From: Streptomyces sp. NBC_01317
Lineage (GTDB): Bacteria > Actinomycetota > Actinomycetes > Streptomycetales > Streptomycetaceae
Length of the DNA stretch: 64,000 nucleotides
NCBI RefSeq assembly: GCF_035961655.1
Contig: NZ_CP108393.1
Location: 7,463,501 to 7,527,500, forward strand
Reading direction: 5' to 3'
In this document: piece by piece, positions 53,901 through 61,643 of the stretch
Position numbering within the stretch: position 1 is the first letter of the stretch
Layout of the letters: the number at the start of each line of letters is the position of its first letter
Translations under genes and position numbers: made by a program
The notes under the pieces: generated by a model
Databases searched by the model: none
What the model was told of the DNA's origin: nothing
Seen by the model: only the letters and a program-made list of their open reading frames with translations

Positions 53901-54086
53901 CCAGGAATCGCCGACGACGAACGGCGCGTACTCCGCGCGCAGGGCGACCTCGACAGGGACCGGCTCACCCGGGATGTGCCAGGCGCCCACGTCCATGGGG
54001 AGCCGGCCGGTATACAGCGCGGGACGCAAACGGTCGGCGAGAAAATGGGCTATTCGCGCCTCACCGGACTTCCTGCGGTCATGCAT
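50928..54086 (-). CDS. GH38 alpha-mannosidase homologue with lost catalytic residues
   Basis: 1052 residues with the full GH38 layout: N-terminal beta domain, catalytic-type barrel (~245-500), helical domain and C-terminal beta sandwiches. Family segments are clear ([85 protein letters not shown]). However, the metal motif normally GHAHID reads GHVPPP at 250-255, removing the His and Asp zinc ligands, and the nucleophile Asp of WLPDSFG is Gly365 (WLPGSLG). Only the last zinc His (SHD) remains. The reading frame is intact and lengths are conserved, so these are substitutions, not frameshifts. ATG 54086 lies six bases after GGGAGGG. It is co-transcribed with the ROK fusion. It may be a glycan-binding pseudoenzyme or a sensor partner of that regulator. 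Confidence 0.9.
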   Translation of the reverse strand: [1052 protein letters not shown]

Positions 54087-54291
54087 GGGCGGCCCTCCCT
54101 GTCCAGCCAGTAACCGCCATGTAAAACCAAGAGTGTTATCAAGTCAACGGCTTTCGCCTTTCCTTCGCGGTACTGGTGAACAGGGGGCTGCGAGAGGGTG
54201 TGTCAGGTAAATAATTTTCCGATAAGTGAAGTGGACGGAAATTAATTGGCCTGACGAATGGCCTCACCATGAACGGGAATACGCGCTCCGG
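54087..54291 (-). other. Gap between dehydrogenase and GH38-like gene
   Basis: 205 bp, locally AT-richer than its surroundings (54120-54260), with no gene. It probably contains the promoter of the leftward GH38-like/ROK pair, but no convincing -35/-10 set or palindrome was found. Confidence 0.35.
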
Positions 54292-55377
54292 CTACGGGCG
54301 CAGCGCCACGGGATCGGGCCGCGTACAGGTCGATTCCACCGGGAGCGAGGCGCCCGCCCGCGCGGAGTCGAGCAGTGTCAGCATCACGTCCAGGACATGG
54401 CGGGCCACCTCGGCCGACGCCCGGTGCGGCCGGCCCGTCGCGATCGCGTCGGCCAGGTCGGACAGCCCCTCCCCGCGCCCCGCTCCGACCCGGCCCGCCG
54501 ACACCGGGAGCGTCTGCCACGCGCCGTTCGCGGGATGCAGGCCGACGGGTCCGTCGAAACCGTTGGGGTCGGGGACGGACAGGGAGCCCTCCGTGCCGTG
54601 CACCTCGATGCGCGGCAGCCGCGCGGCGTGGATGTCGAAGCTCATGACGAGTGTGGTGAGCGCGCCGCCCGCGTGTTCCAGAATCCCGGTGACATGGGTG
54701 TCCACCTCCACGGCGAACCGCTCGCCCGCCCGGGGCCCGCTCCCGATCTCCCGCTCGGCGCGCGGCCGGGACGCCGCGCCGGTGACCCGTACGACAGGAC
54801 CGAGCAGGTGGACGAGCGCGGTGAGGTAGTACGGCCCCATGTCGAGCAGCGGGCCGCCGCCGGGGCGGTAGTAGAACTCCGGGTCGGGATGCCACCGTTC
54901 GTGCCCCGCCGTGGTCATGAAGGCGGTCGCGGCGACCGGCCGGCCGATCAGCCCGTCGTCCACCGCCTTGCGCGAGGTCTGGACGCCCGTGCCGAGGACG
55001 GTGTCCGGCGCGCAGCCGATCCGCAGCCCGTCGGCCGCCGCCGAGGCCAGTAGCGCGCCGGCCTCCTCGCGGGTGGCGGTGAGCGGCTTCTCGCCGTACA
55101 CGTGCTTGCCGACGGCGAGCGCGACCCGCGCCACCTCGGCGTGCACGGCGGGGACGGTCAGGTTCAGGACCGCGTCCACGTCGGACCGTACGACCAGCTC
55201 CGCGACCGAACCCGCCACCTCCACGCCCGGCACCCGCGCGGCCACGGCCTTGGCGCGGCTCGCGTCGAGGTCGGTCACGGCGGTGAGCCGGACGTTCTCC
55301 AGCCGCTCCAGGGTGTCCAGATAGGCGCCGCTGATCTTGCCCGCGCCGACCATGCCGATCCTCAGCGGCTCGCCCAC
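54292..55377 (-). CDS. Gfo/Idh/MocA-family NAD(P)-dependent sugar dehydrogenase
   Basis: 361 residues from GTG 55377 (GAGAGGGG upstream). N-terminal Rossmann motif GMVGAGKISGAYL, the family motif GKHVYGEKPLT with the catalytic Lys, then FYYRPGGGPLLDMGPYYLTALVHLLGPV with the Asp/Tyr/His active-site region. The C-terminal beta-sheet domain is intact. These enzymes oxidise or epimerise sugars and sugar acids. The start overlaps the end of the ThuA-like gene by 16 bp, so it is the last gene of the operon enolase-ThuA-Gfo. The substrate is unknown; the context suggests a mannose- or uronate-derived sugar. Confidence 0.93.
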   Translation of the reverse strand: MGEPLRIGMVGAGKISGAYLDTLERLENVRLTAVTDLDASRAKAVAARVPGVEVAGSVAELVVRSDVDAVLNLTVPAVHAEVARVALAVGKHVYGEKPLTATREEAGALLASAAADGLRIGCAPDTVLGTGVQTSRKAVDDGLIGRPVAATAFMTTAGHERWHPDPEFYYRPGGGPLLDMGPYYLTALVHLLGPVVRVTGAASRPRAEREIGSGPRAGERFAVEVDTHVTGILEHAGGALTTLVMSFDIHAARLPRIEVHGTEGSLSVPDPNGFDGPVGLHPANGAWQTLPVSAGRVGAGRGEGLSDLADAIATGRPHRASAEVARHVLDVMLTLLDSARAGASLPVESTCTRPDPVALRP

Positions 55378-56030
55378 AGCAGACCCCTCTCGGTGAGTGT
55401 GCGTACTTCCGGTACGTCGAAGTCGTCCGCCTTGTGGCCGATGGTGGAGACGAACACCCGCCCGGCGCCCGCGGTCCTGGTCCAGACGGCGGGCATGGTG
55501 ACGGCGCGCGGCCGGTCCTCCGCCGCTTCGAAGACGGTGGTCGCCAGGACGTCGATGTCCGGGTCGGTGGCAAGCCAGTACTTCTCCGTGTGGACCCGGA
55601 AGTCGCCGAGTCCGGCGATGACCGGATGGTCCGGGCGGTCCTTGGCGAGGGTGACGGTGTGGTCGGAGAACCCGGGCGGGTGCATGAGGAACTGACCTCC
55701 CGTCAGCAGGGTGTAGCCGACGTCGCCGCGGAAGGAGTCCACGATCCCGCCGTGCCAGCCCGCCAGCCCCGTCCCGGCGCGGACGGCCGTGGCCAGCCCC
55801 GCGCTCTGCTCGCGCGTCAGGTCGCCCATCGTCCAGCACTGCACCACCAGGTCGGTGGCGGCGAGGAGTTCGGAGTCCGCGTAGACGTCCAGGGAGTCGG
55901 CGACCCTGACGTCGAACCCGCGCTCCCGCAGGAAGGGCAGGAAGAGATCCGTGATCGTCACGGGGTCGTGCCCTTCCCAGCCGCCCCGGACCACCAGGGC
56001 CCTCCTGGCCTCGGATGCCTGGTGTGTCAC
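55362..56030 (-). CDS. ThuA-like protein (trehalose-utilisation family)
   Basis: 222 residues. It has the class I glutamine amidotransferase-like flavodoxin fold of ThuA: ALVVRGGWEGHDP at the start, DLVVQCWTMGDLT, GLAGWHGGIVDSFRGDVGY with the conserved WHGG, GGQFLMHPPGF and FVSTIGHKADDF near the end. No nucleophile Cys at the elbow is visible, as usual for the family. ThuA proteins accompany Gfo/Idh/MocA dehydrogenases in sugar catabolism and are linked to keto-sugar formation. The GTG start overlaps the stop of the enolase-superfamily gene and its end overlaps the dehydrogenase start. Confidence 0.92.
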   Translation of the reverse strand: MTHQASEARRALVVRGGWEGHDPVTITDLFLPFLRERGFDVRVADSLDVYADSELLAATDLVVQCWTMGDLTREQSAGLATAVRAGTGLAGWHGGIVDSFRGDVGYTLLTGGQFLMHPPGFSDHTVTLAKDRPDHPVIAGLGDFRVHTEKYWLATDPDIDVLATTVFEAAEDRPRAVTMPAVWTRTAGAGRVFVSTIGHKADDFDVPEVRTLTERGLLWASR

Positions 56031-57313
56031 GGTCGTTGCACGCTCCCGTCGGTGTTGCGCAGCAGGGCCCAGCGGTCGTGCTCCAGGGGCTCGGGCACCG
56101 GGTACCGGCGCGCGGCGGCCTCGTCGAAGTCGACGCCGTGACCGGGTGTCTCGTACGGTACGAGGCCGCCGTCCCGGGCCGTGATCGTGCCCGGGAACAC
56201 CTCGTGGACGGGTGGCTTGAAGACCGCCGCCTCCTGGACGCCGAAGGCATGGCTGCTGATGTCCAGTGCCAGGGTGGCGGCCTGGGCCACCGGGCTCACG
56301 TCGGCGGGGCCGTGCGGAGCGAGCCGTACGCCCCGCAGCTCGCAGTAGGCCGCCAGCTTCCTGGCCGGGGTGAGTCCGCCGAGCGTGGGGACGCGGATCC
56401 GGGCGAAGTCGATGGCGGGCCCCTCCAGCAGCGGCAGGAACTGCCCGACGTCGCTGAACAGTTCACCCACGGCGAGAGGCACGGACGAGTTGGCGCGCAG
56501 TCCCGCGAAGTGGGACGCGTCCTCCGGGGCCAGCAGATCCTCCACGAAGTACAGCCCCGCGTCCTCGACGCGGCGCAGGAAGTCCCGGGCCTGGCGGGGG
56601 TCGAGCCGCTCGTGCACGTCGTGCAGCAGCTCCACCCCGTCCCCGACACGCTCCCGCACCCCGGTGAGGACGCCGGGCACGGTCCGTACGTACGCGGCGG
56701 AGTCCCACGGCACCGAACGGGTGCGCAGCGCCCGGGTGTCGGCGGCGCCGCCCGCCTTCGTGCCGTACGTGTCGGAGCCGGGGACCGCCGCCTGGATCCG
56801 GACATGGCGGTAGCCGCGTTCGCGGGCGGCCGTGACCAGGTCCGCGATCTCGGCGGCGTCGGCGCCGTCCACATGGGTGTAGGCCTCGGCGAACGCCCGC
56901 ACCCGGCCGCCGAACAGCGAGTACAGCGGGGCCCCGAGCCGTTTGGCCTTGAGGTCCCAGAGGGCGACGTCGATGCCGCCCAGCGCGTTCCCGGTGAGGG
57001 AACCGCCGCGCCAGTAGGCGCTGTTGAGCAGCAGGCGGTGGATGTCGTCGATGTCGTCGGGGTCGCGTCCGGTGAGCATCGGGGCCAGATAGTCGTCGAG
57101 GACGGATCGCACGGCGAGGGTGCGCTGCGGGTCGCTCGCACAGCCCAGGCCGTACAGCCCCGGTTCGTTGGTCTCGACGCGGACGATGAGGTGGGGACAG
57201 CCGTGCGGGGCCGTCAGGAACGTACGTACGGCCGTGATGCGGATCTTGGCGCCGCGTTCCTCGACCCAGGGAGCGGGAGCGAGGACCTCGGAGCGGGCAT
57301 CAGGCTGAGCCAT
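56027..57313 (-). CDS. Enolase-superfamily sugar-acid dehydratase (ManD/RspA-like)
   Basis: 428 residues. N-terminal capping domain (KIRITAVRTFL, GLYGLGCASDPQRT, DIHRLLLNSAYWRGG) and a TIM-barrel domain with the metal ligands in LLHDVHERLDP (Asp, and His as in ManD), FVEDLLAPED and AVGELFSDV, plus APHGPADVSP with the distal His. The HDVHERL form and overall layout match the D-mannonate dehydratase/RspA group, which dehydrates sugar acids to 2-keto-3-deoxy products. Specificity is not certain; in this group many members are weakly active or have other roles. It is the first gene of a leftward operon (enolase-ThuA-Gfo), 116 bp downstream of the IclR gene, behind a TTTGTCAA direct repeat. Confidence 0.9.
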   Translation of the reverse strand: MAQPDARSEVLAPAPWVEERGAKIRITAVRTFLTAPHGCPHLIVRVETNEPGLYGLGCASDPQRTLAVRSVLDDYLAPMLTGRDPDDIDDIHRLLLNSAYWRGGSLTGNALGGIDVALWDLKAKRLGAPLYSLFGGRVRAFAEAYTHVDGADAAEIADLVTAARERGYRHVRIQAAVPGSDTYGTKAGGAADTRALRTRSVPWDSAAYVRTVPGVLTGVRERVGDGVELLHDVHERLDPRQARDFLRRVEDAGLYFVEDLLAPEDASHFAGLRANSSVPLAVGELFSDVGQFLPLLEGPAIDFARIRVPTLGGLTPARKLAAYCELRGVRLAPHGPADVSPVAQAATLALDISSHAFGVQEAAVFKPPVHEVFPGTITARDGGLVPYETPGHGVDFDEAAARRYPVPEPLEHDRWALLRNTDGSVQRP

Positions 57314-57379
57314 GCGAACTCCAGCGTACAGATAGCAGGATGGTGTACCGCCATCCGAACGTACGGAGCCCTGGATTCG

Positions 57380-57399
57380 TTTGTCAATCTATTTGTCAA
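57380..57399 (-). promoter_or_regulatory. Direct repeat / candidate promoter of the enolase operon
   Basis: TTTGTCAA occurs twice (57380-57387 and 57392-57399, 12-nt period). On the minus strand each copy gives TTGACA, a consensus -35. It lies 67-86 bp before the enolase-superfamily start in an AT-rich patch. A matching -10 is not clear. Confidence 0.5.
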
Positions 57400-57429
57400 C
57401 GACTCTACCAAATGGCGTAGGGCACGTCT

Positions 57430-58224
57430 TCAGTGCTGACCGAGCCGTTTGAGGAGGGTCCGCAGCGAGTGCGCGGCCTCCGTCACGGCCCTGGCCACCT
57501 CCTCCGCGCGGGCGTCGTCCATCCGGCTCTTCGGCGCCGAGCAGCTGATCGCGTCGCCGCCGCCCTGGGCGGTGCCGAGCGCCACCGCCACGCACCGGAT
57601 GTCCGGCGAGTTCTCGCCGTCGTCCATCGCCCACCCCCGCAGCCGGGCCTCCGCCAGCTGCCCCAGCAGCTCGTCCGGGTCGGTGACGGTGTCCGGGGTC
57701 AGCCGCTCCAGCGGCCAGTTCAGCCGCATCTGCACCTCCGACGCCTCGTACTGGGAGAGCATCGCCTTGCCCAGCGCCGTGGCGTGCGCCGGCAGCCGGC
57801 GCCCCACCGCCGAATACATCCGCAGCGCGTGCCGCGACTCGCGTTTGGCCAGGTAGACGACGTCCGTCCCGTCCAGCCTGCCCAGGTGTACGGACTCTCC
57901 CGTCTCCTCCGCGAGGGCGTCGAGCACCGGCCCCGCGAGGCTCGCCACGTCGTCGCCCTCCAGATAGGCGGTCCCCGTCAGCAGGGCCTTGAGGCCCAGG
58001 CTGTAGCGGGTCCCCGACGCGTCCAGATCCACCCAGTGGCGTGCCTCCATCGTGCGCAGGATCGCGTGCAGGCTGCTCTTGGGCACGGCCATCGCCCCGG
58101 CCATCTCGGCCAGCGAGAGCCGGGCGCCCTCCGCGCCGAGTAGTTCGAGCACCTCAAGCACCCGAGCGGCGGACTTGACCTCTTCGGGCCTGCGCCCGCG
58201 CGCTGCTGCTGCCACCGATTCCAC
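57430..58224 (-). CDS. IclR-family transcriptional regulator
   Basis: 264 residues from GTG 58224, four bases after GGAGG; the frame is open to a GTG at 58272, which is less likely. N-terminal winged HTH (SAARVLEVLELLGAEGARLSLAEMAGAMAVPKSSLHAILRTM) and the IclR effector domain (TGESVHLGRLDGTDVVYLAKRES, LPAHATALGKAMLSQ, RGWAMDDGENSPDIRCVAVAL). It sits between the leftward sugar-acid operon and the divergent ABC importer operon, so it probably controls both in response to a sugar acid. Confidence 0.95.
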   Translation of the reverse strand: MESVAAAARGRRPEEVKSAARVLEVLELLGAEGARLSLAEMAGAMAVPKSSLHAILRTMEARHWVDLDASGTRYSLGLKALLTGTAYLEGDDVASLAGPVLDALAEETGESVHLGRLDGTDVVYLAKRESRHALRMYSAVGRRLPAHATALGKAMLSQYEASEVQMRLNWPLERLTPDTVTDPDELLGQLAEARLRGWAMDDGENSPDIRCVAVALGTAQGGGDAISCSAPKSRMDDARAEEVARAVTEAAHSLRTLLKRLGQH

Positions 58225-58289
58225 GGAACCTCCGCTTCCCGCACCGGCGCCCCTCGGCGATCCGGTCAGCACGAATCTCGACGTGCGTC

Positions 58290-58318
58290 TTGACGCTATA
58301 TCACTACGACCATAAATT
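58290..58318 (+). promoter_or_regulatory. Candidate promoter of the sugar ABC importer operon
   Basis: TTGACG at 58290-58295 and TAAATT at 58313-58318, spaced 17 nt, in an AT-rich patch 55 bp before the binding-protein gene and just upstream of the IclR gene on the other strand. Confidence 0.55.
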
Positions 58319-58372
58319 CAGTCACTCCAACGCCATTCGGCCTTCTGAACGGTTGATCCTTAGGTAGGGGCC

Positions 58373-59764
58373 ATGCGCATACCTTTCACGCGGAATGTCC
58401 GGCTCGCGGTGGTCGCCGCGGCCACCGCCCTCTCACTCACAGGCCTGTCCGCCTGTAGCGGCTCCTCCGGTTCCGGCAGTGACGCGAACTCACTGGAGAT
58501 GTGGACCTTCAAGCAGTCCCACGTCGGCGCCCTGCGCACCGCGGCCGCCGAGTTCAAGAAGCAGACGGGCATCACCGTCAAGGTCGAGGCCTACACCCCC
58601 GACGACGCGTACACCACCAAGGTGCAGAGCGCGGCGAAGACCGGGGACCTGCCGGACGTGCTCGAAGTGCACTCCGACGGCGAGGACCGCGTGCTCGGGG
58701 CGGCCGGGATCCTCTCCGACCTCAGCGGCGACTTCAAGGGCGACTGGGCCGGGCGCGTCCAGCAGTCCGTGCAGCAATCGGGACTGGTCACCGCGCAGCG
58801 TTTCAAGGACTCGCAGCCGGCCACCGCCAAGGACCACGGCATCAAGGAGGGCCAGCGCTTCAGCGTCCCCCTCACCGTCGGCACCTTCGGCATCGTCTAC
58901 GCCAACAAGAAGATCCTGGCCGACGTGGGCATCAACAAGGCTCCCGACGACTGGGAGGGCTTCCTCGACGCGCTCAGCGTGACCAAGGCCAAGAACCCCG
59001 CCACCGGCGGCCTCGCCCTCGGCCTCAAGGTCCAGTCCACCGGACTGAACTGGGTCCTCCAGCCGCTCGCGTTCAGCCAGTTGGGCCAGACCGGCTACGA
59101 GAGCCTGTTCGGCGAGAACAAGAACGCCGACTTCGCCTCGCCCAACGGCCTCAAGGTCCTCCGCATGTACAACGAGTTGACCCCGTACTGGATGCCGGGC
59201 TCGCAGACCCTCACCATCGACCAGGCCGACCAGGCCTTCGCCCAGGGCAAGGCGGCCTTCGACGTCGGCGGCACCTTCACCCTCGCCTTCCTCCAGCAGA
59301 ACGGCATGAAGCCGGACGACGTGTTCGCCTTCGGCCTGCCCTCCCCGAAGAACGGCGCCATCCCGCACCGCGCGCTCGGCCCGCTCGCGCTCACCGGCCT
59401 CAGCCTCACCGCGACGAGCGGGCAGCCCGACAACGCCAAGAAGTGGATGGAGTTCCTCTCCCAGCAGAAGGTCGCCGCCCAGTTCGCGAAGGACGCCTCC
59501 GACGTACCGGCCACCGAGCTCGGCGCCGACGCCGCCACGGTCCTCGGCCCCACCCTCTCCGCCCTGGTCGACAGCTTCAAGGGCACCCCCCGCACCACGT
59601 ACGACCCCAGCCGCGGCAACGAGTTCCGCGCGCCGGGCTACGAGCAGGACGACGCCGGCGCGATCCTCGCCGACCTGACCCCGCTCAAGCAGCAGTCCGT
59701 GGAGACGACGGCCCGGAAGCTCCGTGAGCTCAACGCCTCCTACTGGGCGGCGGCGCGGCAGTGA
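58373..59764 (+). CDS. Extracellular sugar-binding lipoprotein of an ABC importer
   Basis: 463 residues. A signal peptide with lipobox LSAC and a Ser/Gly linker lead to a type 1 solute-binding fold (LEMWTFKQSHVGAL, GITVKVEAYTPDDAYTTKVQSA, DLPDVLEVHSDGE, VGTFGIVYANKKIL). It captures an oligosaccharide or sugar outside the cell for the two permeases that follow. ATG 58373 lies just after AGGTAGGGG. Its stop overlaps the first permease GTG. It is divergent from the IclR regulator. Confidence 0.95.
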   Translation: MRIPFTRNVRLAVVAAATALSLTGLSACSGSSGSGSDANSLEMWTFKQSHVGALRTAAAEFKKQTGITVKVEAYTPDDAYTTKVQSAAKTGDLPDVLEVHSDGEDRVLGAAGILSDLSGDFKGDWAGRVQQSVQQSGLVTAQRFKDSQPATAKDHGIKEGQRFSVPLTVGTFGIVYANKKILADVGINKAPDDWEGFLDALSVTKAKNPATGGLALGLKVQSTGLNWVLQPLAFSQLGQTGYESLFGENKNADFASPNGLKVLRMYNELTPYWMPGSQTLTIDQADQAFAQGKAAFDVGGTFTLAFLQQNGMKPDDVFAFGLPSPKNGAIPHRALGPLALTGLSLTATSGQPDNAKKWMEFLSQQKVAAQFAKDASDVPATELGADAATVLGPTLSALVDSFKGTPRTTYDPSRGNEFRAPGYEQDDAGAILADLTPLKQQSVETTARKLRELNASYWAAARQ

Positions 59765-60768
59765 CCACAGCTCCCCGACAGACCGTGCCGGGGACGGCGG
59801 GGACCGGCGGCGAGAGCCCCCGGCCCCCCGCCGGCGCCCCCGGCACGGGCGGGACCGCGAAGAGCCGGCGCCCGCGCTCGTACGAGACCCTCACCGGGTA
59901 CCTGTTCGTCGGCCCCGCCGTGATCCTCTTCTGCGTCATGGGCCTGTACACCGTGGGGTACGGCTTCGCGCTCAGCTTCGCCACCTGGAACGGCTTCACC
60001 CCGGACTGGACCTGGGTCGGCCTCGACAACTACGCCGACCTGCTCTGGCGCAGCCCCGTCTACGCGCCCCGCGTGCGGCACGCGGCCCTCAACACCCTCT
60101 GGGTGATGATCGCCTCGCCCGCCCTGACCGTCGCGGTGTCCTTTCCGCTGGCCGTCCTGCTCAACCGGGTCAGGCGGCTCCAGTCCGTGCTGCGCTCGGT
60201 GTACTTCCTGCCGTACGTCACCAGTGGTGTCGCGGTCTTCTTCGCCTGGCAGTACATCCTCCAGCCGGACGGCGCGATCAACTACCTGCTGGACAGCGTC
60301 GGCCTGGGCTCCCTCAGCCAGCCGCAGGGCTGGCTCGGCAACCCGTCCACCGCCATGCCGACCATGATCGCGGTCACCGTGTGGGGCCATGTGCCGGTCG
60401 CGATGCTCCTCTACCTGACCGGGCTCCAGGGCATCGACCGCAGCGTGCTGGAGGCCGCGGAACTGGACGGCGCCGGCTGGTGGCGCACCAACGCCTCCGT
60501 CATCTGGCCGCTCGTACGGCCGATCACGGCCATCGTCATGCTGCTGAACCTGCGGGAGTCCCTCCAGGGCTTCCAGACCTTCCTGGTGATGACGAACGGC
60601 GGCCCGGGGGACCACACCAACGTGCTGGGCCTGGAGGCGTACCGCCTCGCGTTCCTCAAGAACCTCGCGCCCACCCTGGGGCTCGCCAGCGCGCTCGGCT
60701 GGATCCTGTTCGCCGCCGCCCTGGTCCTCGCCCTGATCAACCTGCGAGCGCTGCGGAGCAAGACATGA
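59761..60768 (+). CDS. Sugar ABC transporter permease 1 (MalF type)
   Basis: 335 residues from a GTG overlapping the binding-protein stop. A ~45-residue Pro/Gly-rich N-terminus is followed by six membrane segments and the EAA loop (LEAAELDGAGWWRTNASVIWPLVRP) that contacts the ATPase. The partner ATPase is not encoded here; in Streptomyces the shared ATPase MsiK usually serves such importers. The stop overlaps the next permease start (ATGA). Confidence 0.95.
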   Translation: MTTAPRQTVPGTAGTGGESPRPPAGAPGTGGTAKSRRPRSYETLTGYLFVGPAVILFCVMGLYTVGYGFALSFATWNGFTPDWTWVGLDNYADLLWRSPVYAPRVRHAALNTLWVMIASPALTVAVSFPLAVLLNRVRRLQSVLRSVYFLPYVTSGVAVFFAWQYILQPDGAINYLLDSVGLGSLSQPQGWLGNPSTAMPTMIAVTVWGHVPVAMLLYLTGLQGIDRSVLEAAELDGAGWWRTNASVIWPLVRPITAIVMLLNLRESLQGFQTFLVMTNGGPGDHTNVLGLEAYRLAFLKNLAPTLGLASALGWILFAAALVLALINLRALRSKT

Positions 60769-61643
60769 CATCGATATCCGTCAAGGCCCGGCCGGGCGCC
60801 GCCGACGACAGCCGGGCCCGGACCCGCAGGCGGATCGCCCGCGTGGTGGTCGGCGTCCTGCTGGCGCTCTACGGCCTCGTCAGCGTCTACCCGTTCCTGT
60901 GGATGGTGTCCGCGGCCTTCAAGGACCAGATCGAGGTCGTACGCGGCGGCCACCTCATCCCGCAGAACCCGACGTTCGACACGCTCGTCGACACCTGGAA
61001 CGAACTGCACTTCTTCGACTTCTTCCTGAACAGCCTGCTGGTCACGCTCTACACCGTGGTGCTGACCCTGGTGGTCTACGCGGCGGCCGGCTACGCCTTC
61101 GCCGTCCTGCGCTTCCCCGGCCGGGGCCTGCTCCAGAAGCTCTTCGTCTCCCTGCTGTTCGTGCCCGGCATCACGGTGATGCTGCCGATCGTGCTGCTGG
61201 AGAACAAGATGGGCATCCTCGGCACCCACTTCGGGCTGGTGCTGCCGTTCGTCAACGGCGGCGCCCCGCTGTCGATCCTGCTGATGACCGGCGCCTTCCT
61301 GGCCGTCCCGCTGGAACTGCGCGACTCCGCGCGGGTCGACGGCGCGAGCGAGCTGCGCATCTTCACCAGCGTCTATCTGCCCCTGGCCAGACCGGCGTTG
61401 ATCACCGTCGGACTGCTGACGGCGATCCCGACCTGGAACGAGTTCCTGCTCACCCGGGTCTCGCTGAACGACCCGTCCACGTACACCCTGCCCCTCGGGC
61501 TCCAGACACTCTCGGCGGAGAACGTGCCGCACTACAACAACCTGATGGCCGGTGCCCTCATCGTGGTCATCCCGGTGATCATCCTCTTCCTCAGCCTCCA
61601 GCGGTACTTCGTCAACGGACTGGTCGGGGCGGTGAAGGGCTGA
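60765..61643 (+). CDS. Sugar ABC transporter permease 2 (MalG type)
   Basis: 292 residues, six membrane segments, EAA-type loop (LRDSARVDGASELRIFTSVYLPLARPA) and the MalG-like C-terminal end. Together with the previous gene it forms the heterodimeric channel. Coupled on both sides: ATGA with permease 1 and TGATG with the dehydrogenase gene that follows. Confidence 0.95.
   Translation: MTSISVKARPGAADDSRARTRRRIARVVVGVLLALYGLVSVYPFLWMVSAAFKDQIEVVRGGHLIPQNPTFDTLVDTWNELHFFDFFLNSLLVTLYTVVLTLVVYAAAGYAFAVLRFPGRGLLQKLFVSLLFVPGITVMLPIVLLENKMGILGTHFGLVLPFVNGGAPLSILLMTGAFLAVPLELRDSARVDGASELRIFTSVYLPLARPALITVGLLTAIPTWNEFLLTRVSLNDPSTYTLPLGLQTLSAENVPHYNNLMAGALIVVIPVIILFLSLQRYFVNGLVGAVKG

Noticed and set aside
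50928..54086. A sequencing error as the cause of the missing GH38 catalytic residues
   Set aside because: Two separate sites are altered by in-frame substitutions of several bases with conserved spacing, which random base errors would not produce.
48629..54113. Very long + strand frames (784 and 1328 residues) opposite the ROK fusion and GH38 genes
   Set aside because: They are Arg/Pro/Gly-rich with no recognisable domain, while the minus strand encodes full ROK and GH38 folds.
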